Shown: piece after piece, positions 51,612-60,172 of the stretch
How positions within the stretch are numbered: the stretch's first letter is position 1
Layout of the letters: each line of letters begins with the position of its first letter
Origin: Oceanispirochaeta sp. M1
Lineage (GTDB): Bacteria > Spirochaetota > Spirochaetia > DSM-2461
Assembly (NCBI RefSeq): GCF_003346715.1
Contig: NZ_QQPQ01000004.1
Span: 158,774 to 222,773, forward strand
Reading direction: 5' to 3'
DNA: 64,000 bases
Made by a program: the position numbers and the translations under genes
Notes under the pieces: model-generated
Database searches by the model: none
What the model was told of the DNA's origin: nothing
What the model saw: the letters and a program-made list of their open reading frames with translations, nothing else

Positions 51612-52349
51612 CTAGCGGTTTACCTGTTCCAAAAACTGCTTGGAAAAGGTGGTATTGGGAATATCCCGGAAGGAGACCTTGTTAATGGAGATTTGTGTTT
51701 TCTCCCGGCTCAGAGTTTCCAGTAGAAGAAATTTATGAGGAATGTAGCGTCCCTCTACCATCTGGTAGCTGGGAAAGGCGGTGGTTCGCAAGAGCTCCCC
51801 GGAGAGTCCGTAGTCTTCTGTCTTGCGGACCAGATAGTCCTCATCCACCCATACATCCATTATGGGATAGGTCACCCCATCGTTGTTGGCTTCAAGATGC
51901 AGTTTCCAGCAGTCATAACGCCCCAGTTTTACTGTCTCAGCCCCGGTCACATCGTAGTCATTGGCCAATGTGGAACGGGTAAAGTCAGAATTCCTGGCAT
52001 TGGTATTCTGAAATCGGTCTTTAGAACTTGAAAAGTTGAATCGCCTGCTCTCGGGGTCGTAGAACCACAGGGCATCCTCAACCTTAAGGTAACCCTGCCC
52101 CTTACTCACCTGGGGCTCCATTATAACAATGACATACTTTTCATCGGCGTCCCGTCTGAAAACAATGGCCACTGTCTTTTCCCGGTCTTCACCGGGTTTA
52201 TCTTCAACAATTGTATATTCGGCAGCAAAGTCTGTATCCATATAGCTGGCCAGGGCATCTACCTTTTCCAGGATGACCTGGTAGTCTTCGGCCCAGAGGC
52301 CGGGAACCATTATAAAAAGCATAAAAAGTATTGAGTAAACAGATTTCAT
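51612..52349 (-). CDS. Outer-membrane lipoprotein-sorting protein, LolA-like fold
   Basis: 245 aa periplasmic protein; signal peptide ends about VPGLWA. FAAEYTIVEDKPGEDREK, YLKVEDALWFYDPESRRF, DCWKLHLEANNDGVTYP and YPIMDVWVDEDYLVRK follow the LolA-like family (PF17131-type) that usually accompanies lipid or lipoprotein exporters. The half-open barrel would carry an acyl chain across the periplasm. AGGGAGA lies before the ATG. Placed between the ABC permeases and the outer-membrane genes, exactly where a carrier is needed. Confidence 0.8.
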   Translation of the reverse strand: MKSVYSILFMLFIMVPGLWAEDYQVILEKVDALASYMDTDFAAEYTIVEDKPGEDREKTVAIVFRRDADEKYVIVIMEPQVSKGQGYLKVEDALWFYDPESRRFNFSSSKDRFQNTNARNSDFTRSTLANDYDVTGAETVKLGRYDCWKLHLEANNDGVTYPIMDVWVDEDYLVRKTEDYGLSGELLRTTAFPSYQMVEGRYIPHKFLLLETLSREKTQISINKVSFRDIPNTTFSKQFLEQVNR

Positions 52350-52367
52350 AGAGTCTCCCTGTATTTT

Positions 52368-53351
52368 TTAATGTTCAGTAATTTCAACGGAAAGACGTTT
52401 CCAGTAATCCGATGCCAGCACAAGAATGTCATCGCTTAAGAGCTCTGGGGTATTGTTATCATAGAGTTCAATAATATTATCCAGATCCCAAATAACTTTA
52501 ATGATCACAGCTGATGTATCTTTGTTGATATGAAGTCCTTCAAAAGGAATAACAATAATATCCTTTTCTCCCAATGGATTCTCCGCCAGTTGAATCGTAT
52601 CGGAGTACATATCAAAGAACAGACCATAACTGCCCTGAAGATGCTCCAGTCCGAAAGAGAGGGACCCATCCGCATTATTTATAAACTGTCTTGTTTCATC
52701 GATAACATCAAAGACCGAAGAATCATCAAAAGTGAATTCCGACCAGCTTTTAAACTGTTCGATGAGTTCTTCCTTATTTTGATAACTCTGATCCGGCCAT
52801 ACATTTTCATAACCGGGGATATGGACCGTGATCATACTCTCGCTTTTACTTATATAAGTTTTATTCTGGGATATTGAAGGAGAATAATTGATCCTCTGCT
52901 GCTGAAAATTAATGTTGATCCCATCGTAGACCTGAACCTGAAAATCCTCATCCGGATACAGGGACACATCATCAATGAAATTGGCTGTGAATAATTCAGG
53001 TTTATCACGTTTGTCATAAGTCATTCCTTCTGCTAAGGACACTGCCATATACATAGAAGTAGACCTTTCAGGAATTGTCATATTATCCAGATGGGCCTTC
53101 ACGAAATGGAAAAGATTTAATGAAATTGAAAATTCTGTAGGTGTATAAGCTCCTATTTTATTACCATAAGCCGTATACCCATCAACGATGGAATTCATAC
53201 TCTCATCTACTTCATAAGTCGAATAGTTTACTACTGCCCTACTCTTGCGGTTATCAGATCCGCTTTCGAATTGAACCTCTCCAGATTTGGTCTGCTCAAA
53301 TAGGCTGCAGCTTGATAATAATATAAGCAGTACGATGTAAAAGTGTTTCAT
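52368..53351 (-). CDS. Lipoprotein of unknown function in the transport operon
   Basis: 327 aa from ATG 53351, which is preceded by AAAGG and begins the signal peptide; the open frame extends 17 codons further into non-signal sequence. Lipobox ILLSSC gives Cys at residue 14 or so. Mature sequence is beta-rich without recognised domain: GEVQFESGSDNRKSRAVVN near the start, NPLGEKDIIVIPFEGL near the end. It lies 34 nt after the second permease. It may be a cargo or an accessory of the exporter. Confidence 0.65.
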   Translation of the reverse strand: MKHFYIVLLILLSSCSLFEQTKSGEVQFESGSDNRKSRAVVNYSTYEVDESMNSIVDGYTAYGNKIGAYTPTEFSISLNLFHFVKAHLDNMTIPERSTSMYMAVSLAEGMTYDKRDKPELFTANFIDDVSLYPDEDFQVQVYDGININFQQQRINYSPSISQNKTYISKSESMITVHIPGYENVWPDQSYQNKEELIEQFKSWSEFTFDDSSVFDVIDETRQFINNADGSLSFGLEHLQGSYGLFFDMYSDTIQLAENPLGEKDIIVIPFEGLHINKDTSAVIIKVIWDLDNIIELYDNNTPELLSDDILVLASDYWKRLSVEITEH

Positions 53352-53385
53352 GTTTTTAACCTTTATTAATAATTGTGAGTTCACT

Positions 53386-54675
53386 CTATGTAAGAGCCTC
53401 AATCAGGGGATAGCGGGAAGCCCGATAAGATGGTATGACAGCAGCGGGTATGAGAATGAGTCCCAATAATAGAATATTGAGAACCACAGATTTTATTGTA
53501 AAGAGAGGAACAAGACGCCCTTTCTGAAGAAACAGTTCAAACCCGGGAAGTGCGGAATAGTCGATTAATGAAAGAATGCCAAATCCTGGTATAGATAAGA
53601 GAGCCCCCATTAAAAGAGAGAGCCCGAAAAGCCAGAGGGCTTCCAGGACGAGTATGGTCATGATGGTGGTCCGGTTCATCCCTATGGCACGAAGTGTTCC
53701 AATTTCTGAGAGCCGTTCCCTGATAACCATCTGATAACTTACTGCCACAGAGACAAGGATAATCAGGGCCACCATGATGTATAAGAAATAGCTGACAAGG
53801 TCTATGGCGGTCAGAAGATCGTCCACCTGGGAGATGTATAGGCTCAAAGGGATAATGAAGTACCTTTCACCTGTCCATTGAGTACGGTCCAACTGACGGG
53901 TAAGATCTTCTTTGTTCTCCAGCAGGGGGGCCGTATCAAGGTTATCTGACAAGGCAGTATGAACCCTTTTTATATCCTCAGAAGAAAAACTACCTTCCTG
54001 TTTATAAATTCCATAAGAAGAGATATCTCCTTCAGAAAATCTCAAAAGAGAGGCCAGTTCTTTCAAGGGTACATAACTTTTGTAATATCCAAATATGCTT
54101 GTATCCCGAAATACCGCCCTTAACACAAGGCTTACTGTATTCTTCTGCCCGCTGAGAGTATTGCCCTGCAATATGATACTGTCTCCGATCTTACATCCCA
54201 ATTCAGAGGCAACGGTTTCTGATATCATTATGCTTTGATCGAGAATCAGATCATCTGTAGAGCCTTCTACAATATCCAGTGCAGAAAAATCCTCATCTTC
54301 CCATTCCACACCATACACATTTTTCTGACCTACCCCTTCTCCATTGAAGTAGAGTATGCCTTCTCTGTAATAGTTGATCCTCTTTTGCAGCAGATCATAT
54401 TCCAGGCCTGTATTTTCCAGCAGGTCTTTCACCAGCTCAGGTTCAGACATGTGCATCTTATTACCGTGGTCTTTGTCATAGGAGATAATAAAAAGGTCTC
54501 CTCCGTAATGACCCCGGGCGGAGTTGTGTAGTGTGTCTGTCATTCCCATGGAGAGGGAAGACATTATGGTAATAACTGCAAACCCGATGCTCAGTGAGAT
54601 AAGCAGAAAAATATATCTGTTCAGGTGCTTTTTGAAGTAGGAGATGGAGAGCGTGAGGGTATGATGAGCTGCCAT
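53386..54675 (-). CDS. FtsX/MacB-type ABC permease (second subunit)
   Basis: 429 aa. One N-terminal helix, a periplasmic MacB-like core domain of about 230 residues, and three C-terminal helices, the last ending ILIPAAVIPSYRASRYPLIEAL, the conserved FtsX C-terminus. ERLSEIGTLRAIGMNR is the coupling motif that meets the ATPase. LolC/LolE have the same topology. Starts 1 nt after the stop of the first permease. Confidence 0.9.
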   Translation of the reverse strand: MAAHHTLTLSISYFKKHLNRYIFLLISLSIGFAVITIMSSLSMGMTDTLHNSARGHYGGDLFIISYDKDHGNKMHMSEPELVKDLLENTGLEYDLLQKRINYYREGILYFNGEGVGQKNVYGVEWEDEDFSALDIVEGSTDDLILDQSIMISETVASELGCKIGDSIILQGNTLSGQKNTVSLVLRAVFRDTSIFGYYKSYVPLKELASLLRFSEGDISSYGIYKQEGSFSSEDIKRVHTALSDNLDTAPLLENKEDLTRQLDRTQWTGERYFIIPLSLYISQVDDLLTAIDLVSYFLYIMVALIILVSVAVSYQMVIRERLSEIGTLRAIGMNRTTIMTILVLEALWLFGLSLLMGALLSIPGFGILSLIDYSALPGFELFLQKGRLVPLFTIKSVVLNILLLGLILIPAAVIPSYRASRYPLIEALT

Positions 54676-54676
54676 A

Positions 54677-56128
54677 TCAATGCTTCTCCTGTGCTGCTGT
54701 GGGTGCTATGGATAAAACCTTTCTTACGGGTATCCACGAGGCCAGGAGTCCCAGGATAAAAGAAACCAGCAGGGAGCCCAGGGCCCAGTTTAAATGAAAG
54801 CCGATGTGAAGCTCTGTCATACCAAAGAGTGTCTGTACGAGTACATTATCGATACCTATATTGAGGCTGTTGATCCAGTTGATTATGAGAACGGCTATCC
54901 CTATTCCGCTGAGGCCTCCGGTGCAGGCAAGAAATAAATTTTCCATCAACACAAGAGATGAAATCCATATTTTTTCGGCGCCCATGGCCCGGAGTGTTCC
55001 CAGTTCTGAATATCTGTCGAAAACAGAGATCAGGAGAATATTGACTATGGCGATTCCCCCGGCGAGGAGAACAAGGGCAAAACCGGCGTTGTAGAGGATC
55101 TGCAGTAAAAATACCATCCTGGCGGACAATCCGGCAGCCTCTTTCCAGTCCATGATCACCAGGTCCAGCCCGGCGTCTTCCAGTAAATGTCCAAGGCTGG
55201 AGGAAAAGCTCTTTAAACTCACACTTTCTTCCAGCCTCATCAGGATAAAATGCCAATCCCCCGATGCAGCATCGCTATTATCAAGTTCATCCCTCATCCC
55301 GATAACATTCCCCACCGAAACCTTTTCATCCGCTTCAAAGAGATCTTCATTCACAAAGAGGTCTTCCGAGAATAGAGATTCCAGATCCTCATCCAGATAC
55401 TCCATCTCCTCCTCTTCTATATCTTCGGTATTGCTTTCGCTAAGGGCCAGGGAGTTGAGAGCCTGTATTGTCTGCATGTCACAGATTACAATCCGGTCCA
55501 GCTGAGGGTCTTTCGTATCATAGGAGAATACTCCCCTCAAGGGGACTTCCCTTATCTTAAAGCCTCTGGTTCCTCCTATGCTGAGGAGTACGGGATCAGC
55601 AATAGAAATACTCTTTCCGCTCTCTCTTGAAATCCTCTCATAAAGCTCCAGGGGGAGCATCACACCGTGTTCCCCTGACTTGAGACTCTCCCCTTCAAGG
55701 ATGTTGAGGTCCGGAAAAAGAGAAAAATAGTTCTCCCCTTCCACTCCAAACAGTGGTGTTGGCATGCGTTGCCCATTCATCTCCAATAAGGCAGCCCCGT
55801 AGGTCAGTCCTGTCCTATGAGTGATCTCAGAGGATTCATCGATAATAGAGAGAATTTCATCTACATTCTGCAAGACAGGCATTGTGTAAAACTCTTCAAA
55901 AGAGGGTGTTAAGGCACCAAAAAGGCTGACATCCATGGTCCCGGGAGCCCTTATGACCAGGTCACCCGTGAAGTTATCCCTGTAACTTCTCTTTAATCCA
56001 TTCCCAGACTCTGCAATCAGGGAATTCCCCATAAAGAACAAAGCAATCAAGAGGGCAAAGAGGGAGAAGATGATGATAGAGTGCTTCTTTTTTCTGATGA
56101 TGTTACGAAAAGCGATGGTTTCGATCAT
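54677..56128 (-). CDS. FtsX/MacB-type ABC permease (first subunit) with acidic insert
   Basis: 483 aa, same four-helix plan: IIIFSLFALLIALFFMG, a long periplasmic domain, then three helices with RYSELGTLRAMGAEK as coupling motif and ASWIPVRKVLSIAPTAAQ at the end. The periplasmic domain contains a very acidic insert (about residues 229-268; EDIEEEEMEYLDEDLESLF). Overlaps the ATPase gene by ATGA. Forms a heterodimeric LolCE-like pair with the next gene. Confidence 0.9.
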   Translation of the reverse strand: MIETIAFRNIIRKKKHSIIIFSLFALLIALFFMGNSLIAESGNGLKRSYRDNFTGDLVIRAPGTMDVSLFGALTPSFEEFYTMPVLQNVDEILSIIDESSEITHRTGLTYGAALLEMNGQRMPTPLFGVEGENYFSLFPDLNILEGESLKSGEHGVMLPLELYERISRESGKSISIADPVLLSIGGTRGFKIREVPLRGVFSYDTKDPQLDRIVICDMQTIQALNSLALSESNTEDIEEEEMEYLDEDLESLFSEDLFVNEDLFEADEKVSVGNVIGMRDELDNSDAASGDWHFILMRLEESVSLKSFSSSLGHLLEDAGLDLVIMDWKEAAGLSARMVFLLQILYNAGFALVLLAGGIAIVNILLISVFDRYSELGTLRAMGAEKIWISSLVLMENLFLACTGGLSGIGIAVLIINWINSLNIGIDNVLVQTLFGMTELHIGFHLNWALGSLLVSFILGLLASWIPVRKVLSIAPTAAQEKH

Positions 56129-56817
56129 TTCCCGGTATATCTCTCTTCATTCTGAATAAGGCCGTCTTTCAGGTACACCACATGATTAGCCATATTCCGA
56201 ATAACAGGATCATGGGTGGAGAAGATAAAGGTGGTTCTATAAACGGTATTGATCTCTTTCATCAAACCCAATATGTCATCGGATGTTCCTGAGTCCAGGT
56301 TGGCTGTGGGTTCATCGGCAATGACAATCTTGGGCCTGGTGATTAGGGCCCGGGCAATGGCAACTCTCTGTCTCTGTCCACCGGAAAGTTCTGAGGGTTT
56401 ATGGTGCCGCCACTCTTTAAGCCCGACCTGAGCCACCAGTTCCGACACCCGATCCCTCCGTTCCACCCTGGCAGGGGGTTTGGCCCCCAGCATCAGAGGC
56501 AGTTCGATGTTCTCTTCAACAGAGAGCACGGGCAAGAGGTTAAAGGACTGAAAGATAAAGCCGAGACTCTCCCGGCGAAGCCTTGTTTTCTGCCTGTCGT
56601 TCAAACCCGCAACAGACTCCCCTCCGATACAAAGCTCACCGGATGAGGGATCATCAATAAGACCTATTATATTCATAATGGTAGTCTTACCAGCCCCAGA
56701 GGGCCCCACCACGGCCACAAAGTCACCCTGCAAAACATGCAGGTTCACACCCTTCAAGGCATGTACCTCTACACTCCCCATGGGATAGGTACGGCTTATG
56801 TTATTAAGTTTGATCAT
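56125..56817 (-). CDS. LolD/MacB-type ABC ATPase
   Basis: 230 aa. Walker [11 protein letters not shown]-loop [20 protein letters not shown], signature [15 protein letters not shown], Walker [15 protein letters not shown]-loop FIFSTHD. These are the hallmarks of the LolD/FtsE/MacB branch. First gene of the eight-gene operon; it begins 25 nt after kdsA with only a weak ribosome site (AGGA about 12 nt upstream). No terminator or clear promoter lies in the kdsA gap, so read-through is possible. Confidence 0.94.
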   Translation of the reverse strand: MIKLNNISRTYPMGSVEVHALKGVNLHVLQGDFVAVVGPSGAGKTTIMNIIGLIDDPSSGELCIGGESVAGLNDRQKTRLRRESLGFIFQSFNLLPVLSVEENIELPLMLGAKPPARVERRDRVSELVAQVGLKEWRHHKPSELSGGQRQRVAIARALITRPKIVIADEPTANLDSGTSDDILGLMKEINTVYRTTFIFSTHDPVIRNMANHVVYLKDGLIQNEERYTGK

Positions 56818-56842
56818 AATATTTGATTATCCTAATTTTTGA

Positions 56843-57628
56843 TTACTTAATTTTATCTAAAATACTTTCTAGTTGTGATGGAGTAATCATATTAGGACCA
56901 TCGCTGAGAGCCTTTGTTGGATCTTCATGTACCTCAAAGAAAAAGCCATTTACATCAATAGCATTTGCTAACTTTGCCATATAAGGACTATATGAAGAGT
57001 CACCACCGCTTTTTCCACCAAGTCCTCCTGGTTTTTGCGTTGAATGAGTTACGTCCATTATTACTGGATACCCAAAATCTTTCATATCTATAAGTTGTCT
57101 GAAGTCAACAACTAGATTCCCCATACCAAAAATAGAACCACGTTCAGTCAGCATAATTTTATCATTACCACTGTCCTTCACTTTATTAATTGGATAAAGC
57201 ATATCTTTACCGTCAAGGAATTGTGCCTTCTTTATGTTAACAATTCGATCGGTTTTTGCTGCAGCTACCAATAAATCAGTCTGTCTGCATAAAAATGCTG
57301 GGATTTGTATAATATCAACAACATCAGATACAACTGCAGCTTGGGATGATTCATGAATATCTGTCGTAATAGGTAATTCAAATTCTTTTTTTACTTTCTC
57401 TAGGATTTTTAAACCTTCATCAATACCAGGTCCTCGGAAACTATCTAATGAAGTTCTATTAGCTTTATCAAAAGAAGCCTTAAAAACATATATAAAACCA
57501 TGCTCTATTGATATTCTTTTAATGATTTCAGCTAGCTTCATAATCATTGTCTCATTTTCAATAACACAAGGTCCTGAAATAATAAATCTATTTTTCTTCA
57601 ATTCATTATATAATTCATATGAGTTCAT
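56843..57628 (-). CDS. kdsA: 3-deoxy-8-phosphooctulonate synthase (KDO-8-P synthase)
   Basis: 261 aa; condenses arabinose 5-phosphate and phosphoenolpyruvate to KDO-8-phosphate. FIISGPCVIENE, YVFKASFDKANR, FRGPGIDEGL and ITTDIHE are the family's active-site stretches; IIQIPAFLCRQTDLL and the late FFEVHEDPTKALSDGPN complete it. Marks the left edge of an AT-rich block. Last gene of the KDO cluster. Confidence 0.96.
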   Translation of the reverse strand: MNSYELYNELKKNRFIISGPCVIENETMIMKLAEIIKRISIEHGFIYVFKASFDKANRTSLDSFRGPGIDEGLKILEKVKKEFELPITTDIHESSQAAVVSDVVDIIQIPAFLCRQTDLLVAAAKTDRIVNIKKAQFLDGKDMLYPINKVKDSGNDKIMLTERGSIFGMGNLVVDFRQLIDMKDFGYPVIMDVTHSTQKPGGLGGKSGGDSSYSPYMAKLANAIDVNGFFFEVHEDPTKALSDGPNMITPSQLESILDKIK

Positions 57629-57662
57629 CTTTACTCCCTTTAGGTTTATTCATTGTTGCTAT

Positions 57663-58301
57663 TTAGATATTTAATAATTTCTTAGGATTTAGATTCCATA
57701 CTTTACAATCCCAAAAGTGATCATTAAGTTCCTTTTGAAAGATGCATAGACATCCTGTGGAAACTTTTAATCCATTTCCATATGCAAAAGACTCAAAATC
57801 AGAGGTTAAAAAAGGTGCAAAACGAATGATTCCATTACTTGAAACAATTAGAACAGTTTGGTTATTGTACTGCTCTTCCAAAAAATGGCTAAAATTAATC
57901 CAAGACTCTTTTAATTGATCAGGATCAACCAGCCAGCCATCAGGAACAATTCCTTTTTCATCCCATTCAGTAATTGCATTCTCCCCGACTCTCTTAATTA
58001 CTTCATCCTCTGGTTTATTTTCATCTGGACCATAATCAATCTCATTAAAAGAGTTCAAAAGTATTGGCTCTCCCTGAATAGACATTTCATCCATTGCAAG
58101 TTTTGCAGTTTGTATATGTCGTGTTAATGGTCCAGAAAATACAGCATCCGGAATCAAATTATTATATTTTAAGTACTTCCCGATATTTCGTCCTTTTTCT
58201 TTTTCGACCAAAGGAAGATCGGTTCCAGCACCAACTCGAGTAATAACATCACCAGATCTAAAAGTATTTCCATGCCTTACGACTATTAATTTTATAGCCA
58301 T
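57663..58301 (-). CDS. Histidine-phosphatase-superfamily protein in the KDO cluster
   Basis: 212 aa. The N-terminal LIVVRHGNTFRSGD has the RHG nucleophile His of the branch-1 family; VFSGPLTRHIQTAKLAMDEM and NEIDYG follow. In the usual V-S-H-G-G motif near residue 155 the sequence reads VSSNGIIRF, so the second catalytic His is replaced by Ser. The ATG overlaps the kdsB stop (TAATG), and kdsA follows. It stands where a KDO-8-phosphate phosphatase (kdsC, a HAD enzyme) is normally needed; substitution for KdsC is my inference and the altered motif leaves activity uncertain. Confidence 0.78.
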   Translation of the reverse strand: MAIKLIVVRHGNTFRSGDVITRVGAGTDLPLVEKEKGRNIGKYLKYNNLIPDAVFSGPLTRHIQTAKLAMDEMSIQGEPILLNSFNEIDYGPDENKPEDEVIKRVGENAITEWDEKGIVPDGWLVDPDQLKESWINFSHFLEEQYNNQTVLIVSSNGIIRFAPFLTSDFESFAYGNGLKVSTGCLCIFQKELNDHFWDCKVWNLNPKKLLNI

Positions 58302-59134
58302 TAATAAATCTTTTTATATTCTTTCAAAATATTTTCTGCCCGAACTACATCTTCTGGACTATCAATACCACTGATTGAATTTAGTTTATTGAAATCTTTA
58401 TAATCAACTTCAACACATTTGATCTTCAAACCATTTTCTAGGAAATTCAACTGTTCCAAACCCTCATATTTTTCATAAAAACCATCAGTTAAAATCTTGA
58501 TTTTCCTTAGTGATTTAAGACTGTAACCATACAAACCTGGTTGTCGATATACTGGGGAGTATGAACTTTTTAATCTGACGTTTTCTTCTTTTCTAATTGC
58601 AGGAATTATGTTTTTTGAAAAATACATTGCATTTCTATTTGCATCAAAAACAACACAGGTACCGCTAAAAGGAGTTGAAACCTTATTGTCTCTCATAGTA
58701 TCCAGATCTTCCCAGGTAAGATTTACAACCGTTGTAGCAATTTCAATTGATTCATTTCTGTTAAACTCATTTATCAATTCCTGAAGAAACCAGGTTGGAC
58801 ATAAGGGATTATCACCTTGTAGATTAATGATAAATTCGGGAGTAAATCCATTATGAGATATCTTTTCAACAGCTTCAGCTACACGCTCTGTACCTGTATT
58901 ACAAGTTTCAGAAGTCATTATACAATTAATACTATTTTGCAGACAAAAGACACGAATTCTTTCATCATCTGTAGCTACAAATGCTTTAACATAATCGTTG
59001 TTAATTTGGATACTATTGGCTATTTCCCATACATGTAAAAGCATTTCTTTACCCAATATTTTTACCAATGGTTTTCCTGGTAATCTTGTTGATGCATACC
59101 TAGCTGGAATAATTATTGCAACTTTATTACTCAT
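58301..59134 (-). CDS. kdsB: 3-deoxy-manno-octulosonate cytidylyltransferase (CMP-KDO synthetase)
   Basis: 277 aa; activates KDO with CTP. IIIPARYASTRLPGKPL is the nucleotide motif; CNTGTERVAEAVEKI, INLQGDNPLC and YGYSLKSLRKI follow the family order. Somewhat longer than E. coli KdsB (248 aa) and divergent in the CTP loop (LQGDNPLC for LQGDEP), so a related nonulosonate nucleotide is possible though less likely beside kdsA. GAGGAAAA precedes ATG 59134. Confidence 0.88.
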   Translation of the reverse strand: MSNKVAIIIPARYASTRLPGKPLVKILGKEMLLHVWEIANSIQINNDYVKAFVATDDERIRVFCLQNSINCIMTSETCNTGTERVAEAVEKISHNGFTPEFIINLQGDNPLCPTWFLQELINEFNRNESIEIATTVVNLTWEDLDTMRDNKVSTPFSGTCVVFDANRNAMYFSKNIIPAIRKEENVRLKSSYSPVYRQPGLYGYSLKSLRKIKILTDGFYEKYEGLEQLNFLENGLKIKCVEVDYKDFNKLNSISGIDSPEDVVRAENILKEYKKIY

Positions 59135-59159
59135 TACTTTTCCTCATATTCTCGCGGTT

Positions 59160-60155
59160 TTAGTTAATATTATATATTTGCAATATACCTTCTAAACCAT
59201 TGTCCCCTTCTACAATCAATGATGTTATTTTGTGCCTTTTCATTAGTTCTTCAGCATCAATCATTTTCATATCAGCTTTAACACTTCGCGGAGTACTAGT
59301 AACGACTTCTCTGATTTTCTTATCCAGGAAAGAATTACCTGATTCAATTAAACGTCTTAAATCACCATCAGTAAAAATGCCTTCAACTCGATTATTCTCG
59401 TCTAAAAGTAAAACAAGCCCTAACTTTCCTGAACTCATTACAGGTAATGCTTCCAAAACAGATATTCCATTTGTAACTGTAGGCAGATTTTTTTTATACA
59501 TCTCATCTGCAACATGACATAATAGTTTACGTCCTAGACTCCCCCCTGGGTGAAATTCTGCATAATCAATATCCTGGAATTTTCTTTCCTTCATAAGTGC
59601 TATGGCTAAAGCGTCTCCAAGAACTAATGTAGCTGTAGTAGAACTTGTCGGGGCAAGGTTTAGGGGGCATGCTTCTTTTCCAACATTTATATTCAGGTGG
59701 ATCTGTGATTTTTTTGCTAATGTTGATTCCGGATTTCCTGTTATTGATATTACATCAACTTTTTTATTCAAATATGAAACTACTCTAAGAACTTCATCTG
59801 TTTCTCCTGAATATGATATAGCCAGAACAATATCTTCAGAACTAACAATACCCATATCACCATGAATTGCTTCTGTCGAATGAATGAAAACACTTTTACT
59901 CCCGACACTGGAAAGTGTTGCGGCTATTTTCTCACCTATTCTTCCTGATTTACCAATACCAGTAATAATCACTTTACCTGTTTTTGTACTGATTAATTTA
60001 ACTGCATTCACAATACTATTATCCAGTCTATCCTTTACAAGTATTAAACTATTTATTTCTGAATCAAAAACGTCACGAACATTACTTAAAACAGGATTTA
60101 GCAAATCTATGTTCATTATACTAATAAAACTTTCTTGATTAGTTATACTACTCAT
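59160..60155 (-). CDS. kdsD: Arabinose-5-phosphate isomerase (KdsD/KpsF/GutQ)
   Basis: 331 aa. SIS domain (about 50-190: VIITGIGKSGRIGEKIAATL, STEAIHGDMGIV, LAISYSGETDEV) followed by two CBS domains. Converts ribulose 5-phosphate to arabinose 5-phosphate, the first committed KDO step. EFHPGGSLGRKLL is the family signature. In capsule loci the homologue is KpsF. A short gap separates it from kdsB. Confidence 0.95.
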   Translation of the reverse strand: MSSITNQESFISIMNIDLLNPVLSNVRDVFDSEINSLILVKDRLDNSIVNAVKLISTKTGKVIITGIGKSGRIGEKIAATLSSVGSKSVFIHSTEAIHGDMGIVSSEDIVLAISYSGETDEVLRVVSYLNKKVDVISITGNPESTLAKKSQIHLNINVGKEACPLNLAPTSSTTATLVLGDALAIALMKERKFQDIDYAEFHPGGSLGRKLLCHVADEMYKKNLPTVTNGISVLEALPVMSSGKLGLVLLLDENNRVEGIFTDGDLRRLIESGNSFLDKKIREVVTSTPRSVKADMKMIDAEELMKRHKITSLIVEGDNGLEGILQIYNIN

Positions 60156-60172
60156 GTATTCTCCTTAGTGGT

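Noticed and set aside
54846..55505. Frames of 117-136 codons across the first FtsX permease
   Set aside because: They overlap well-supported permease coding sequence in other frames and have Ser/Arg-rich shadow composition.
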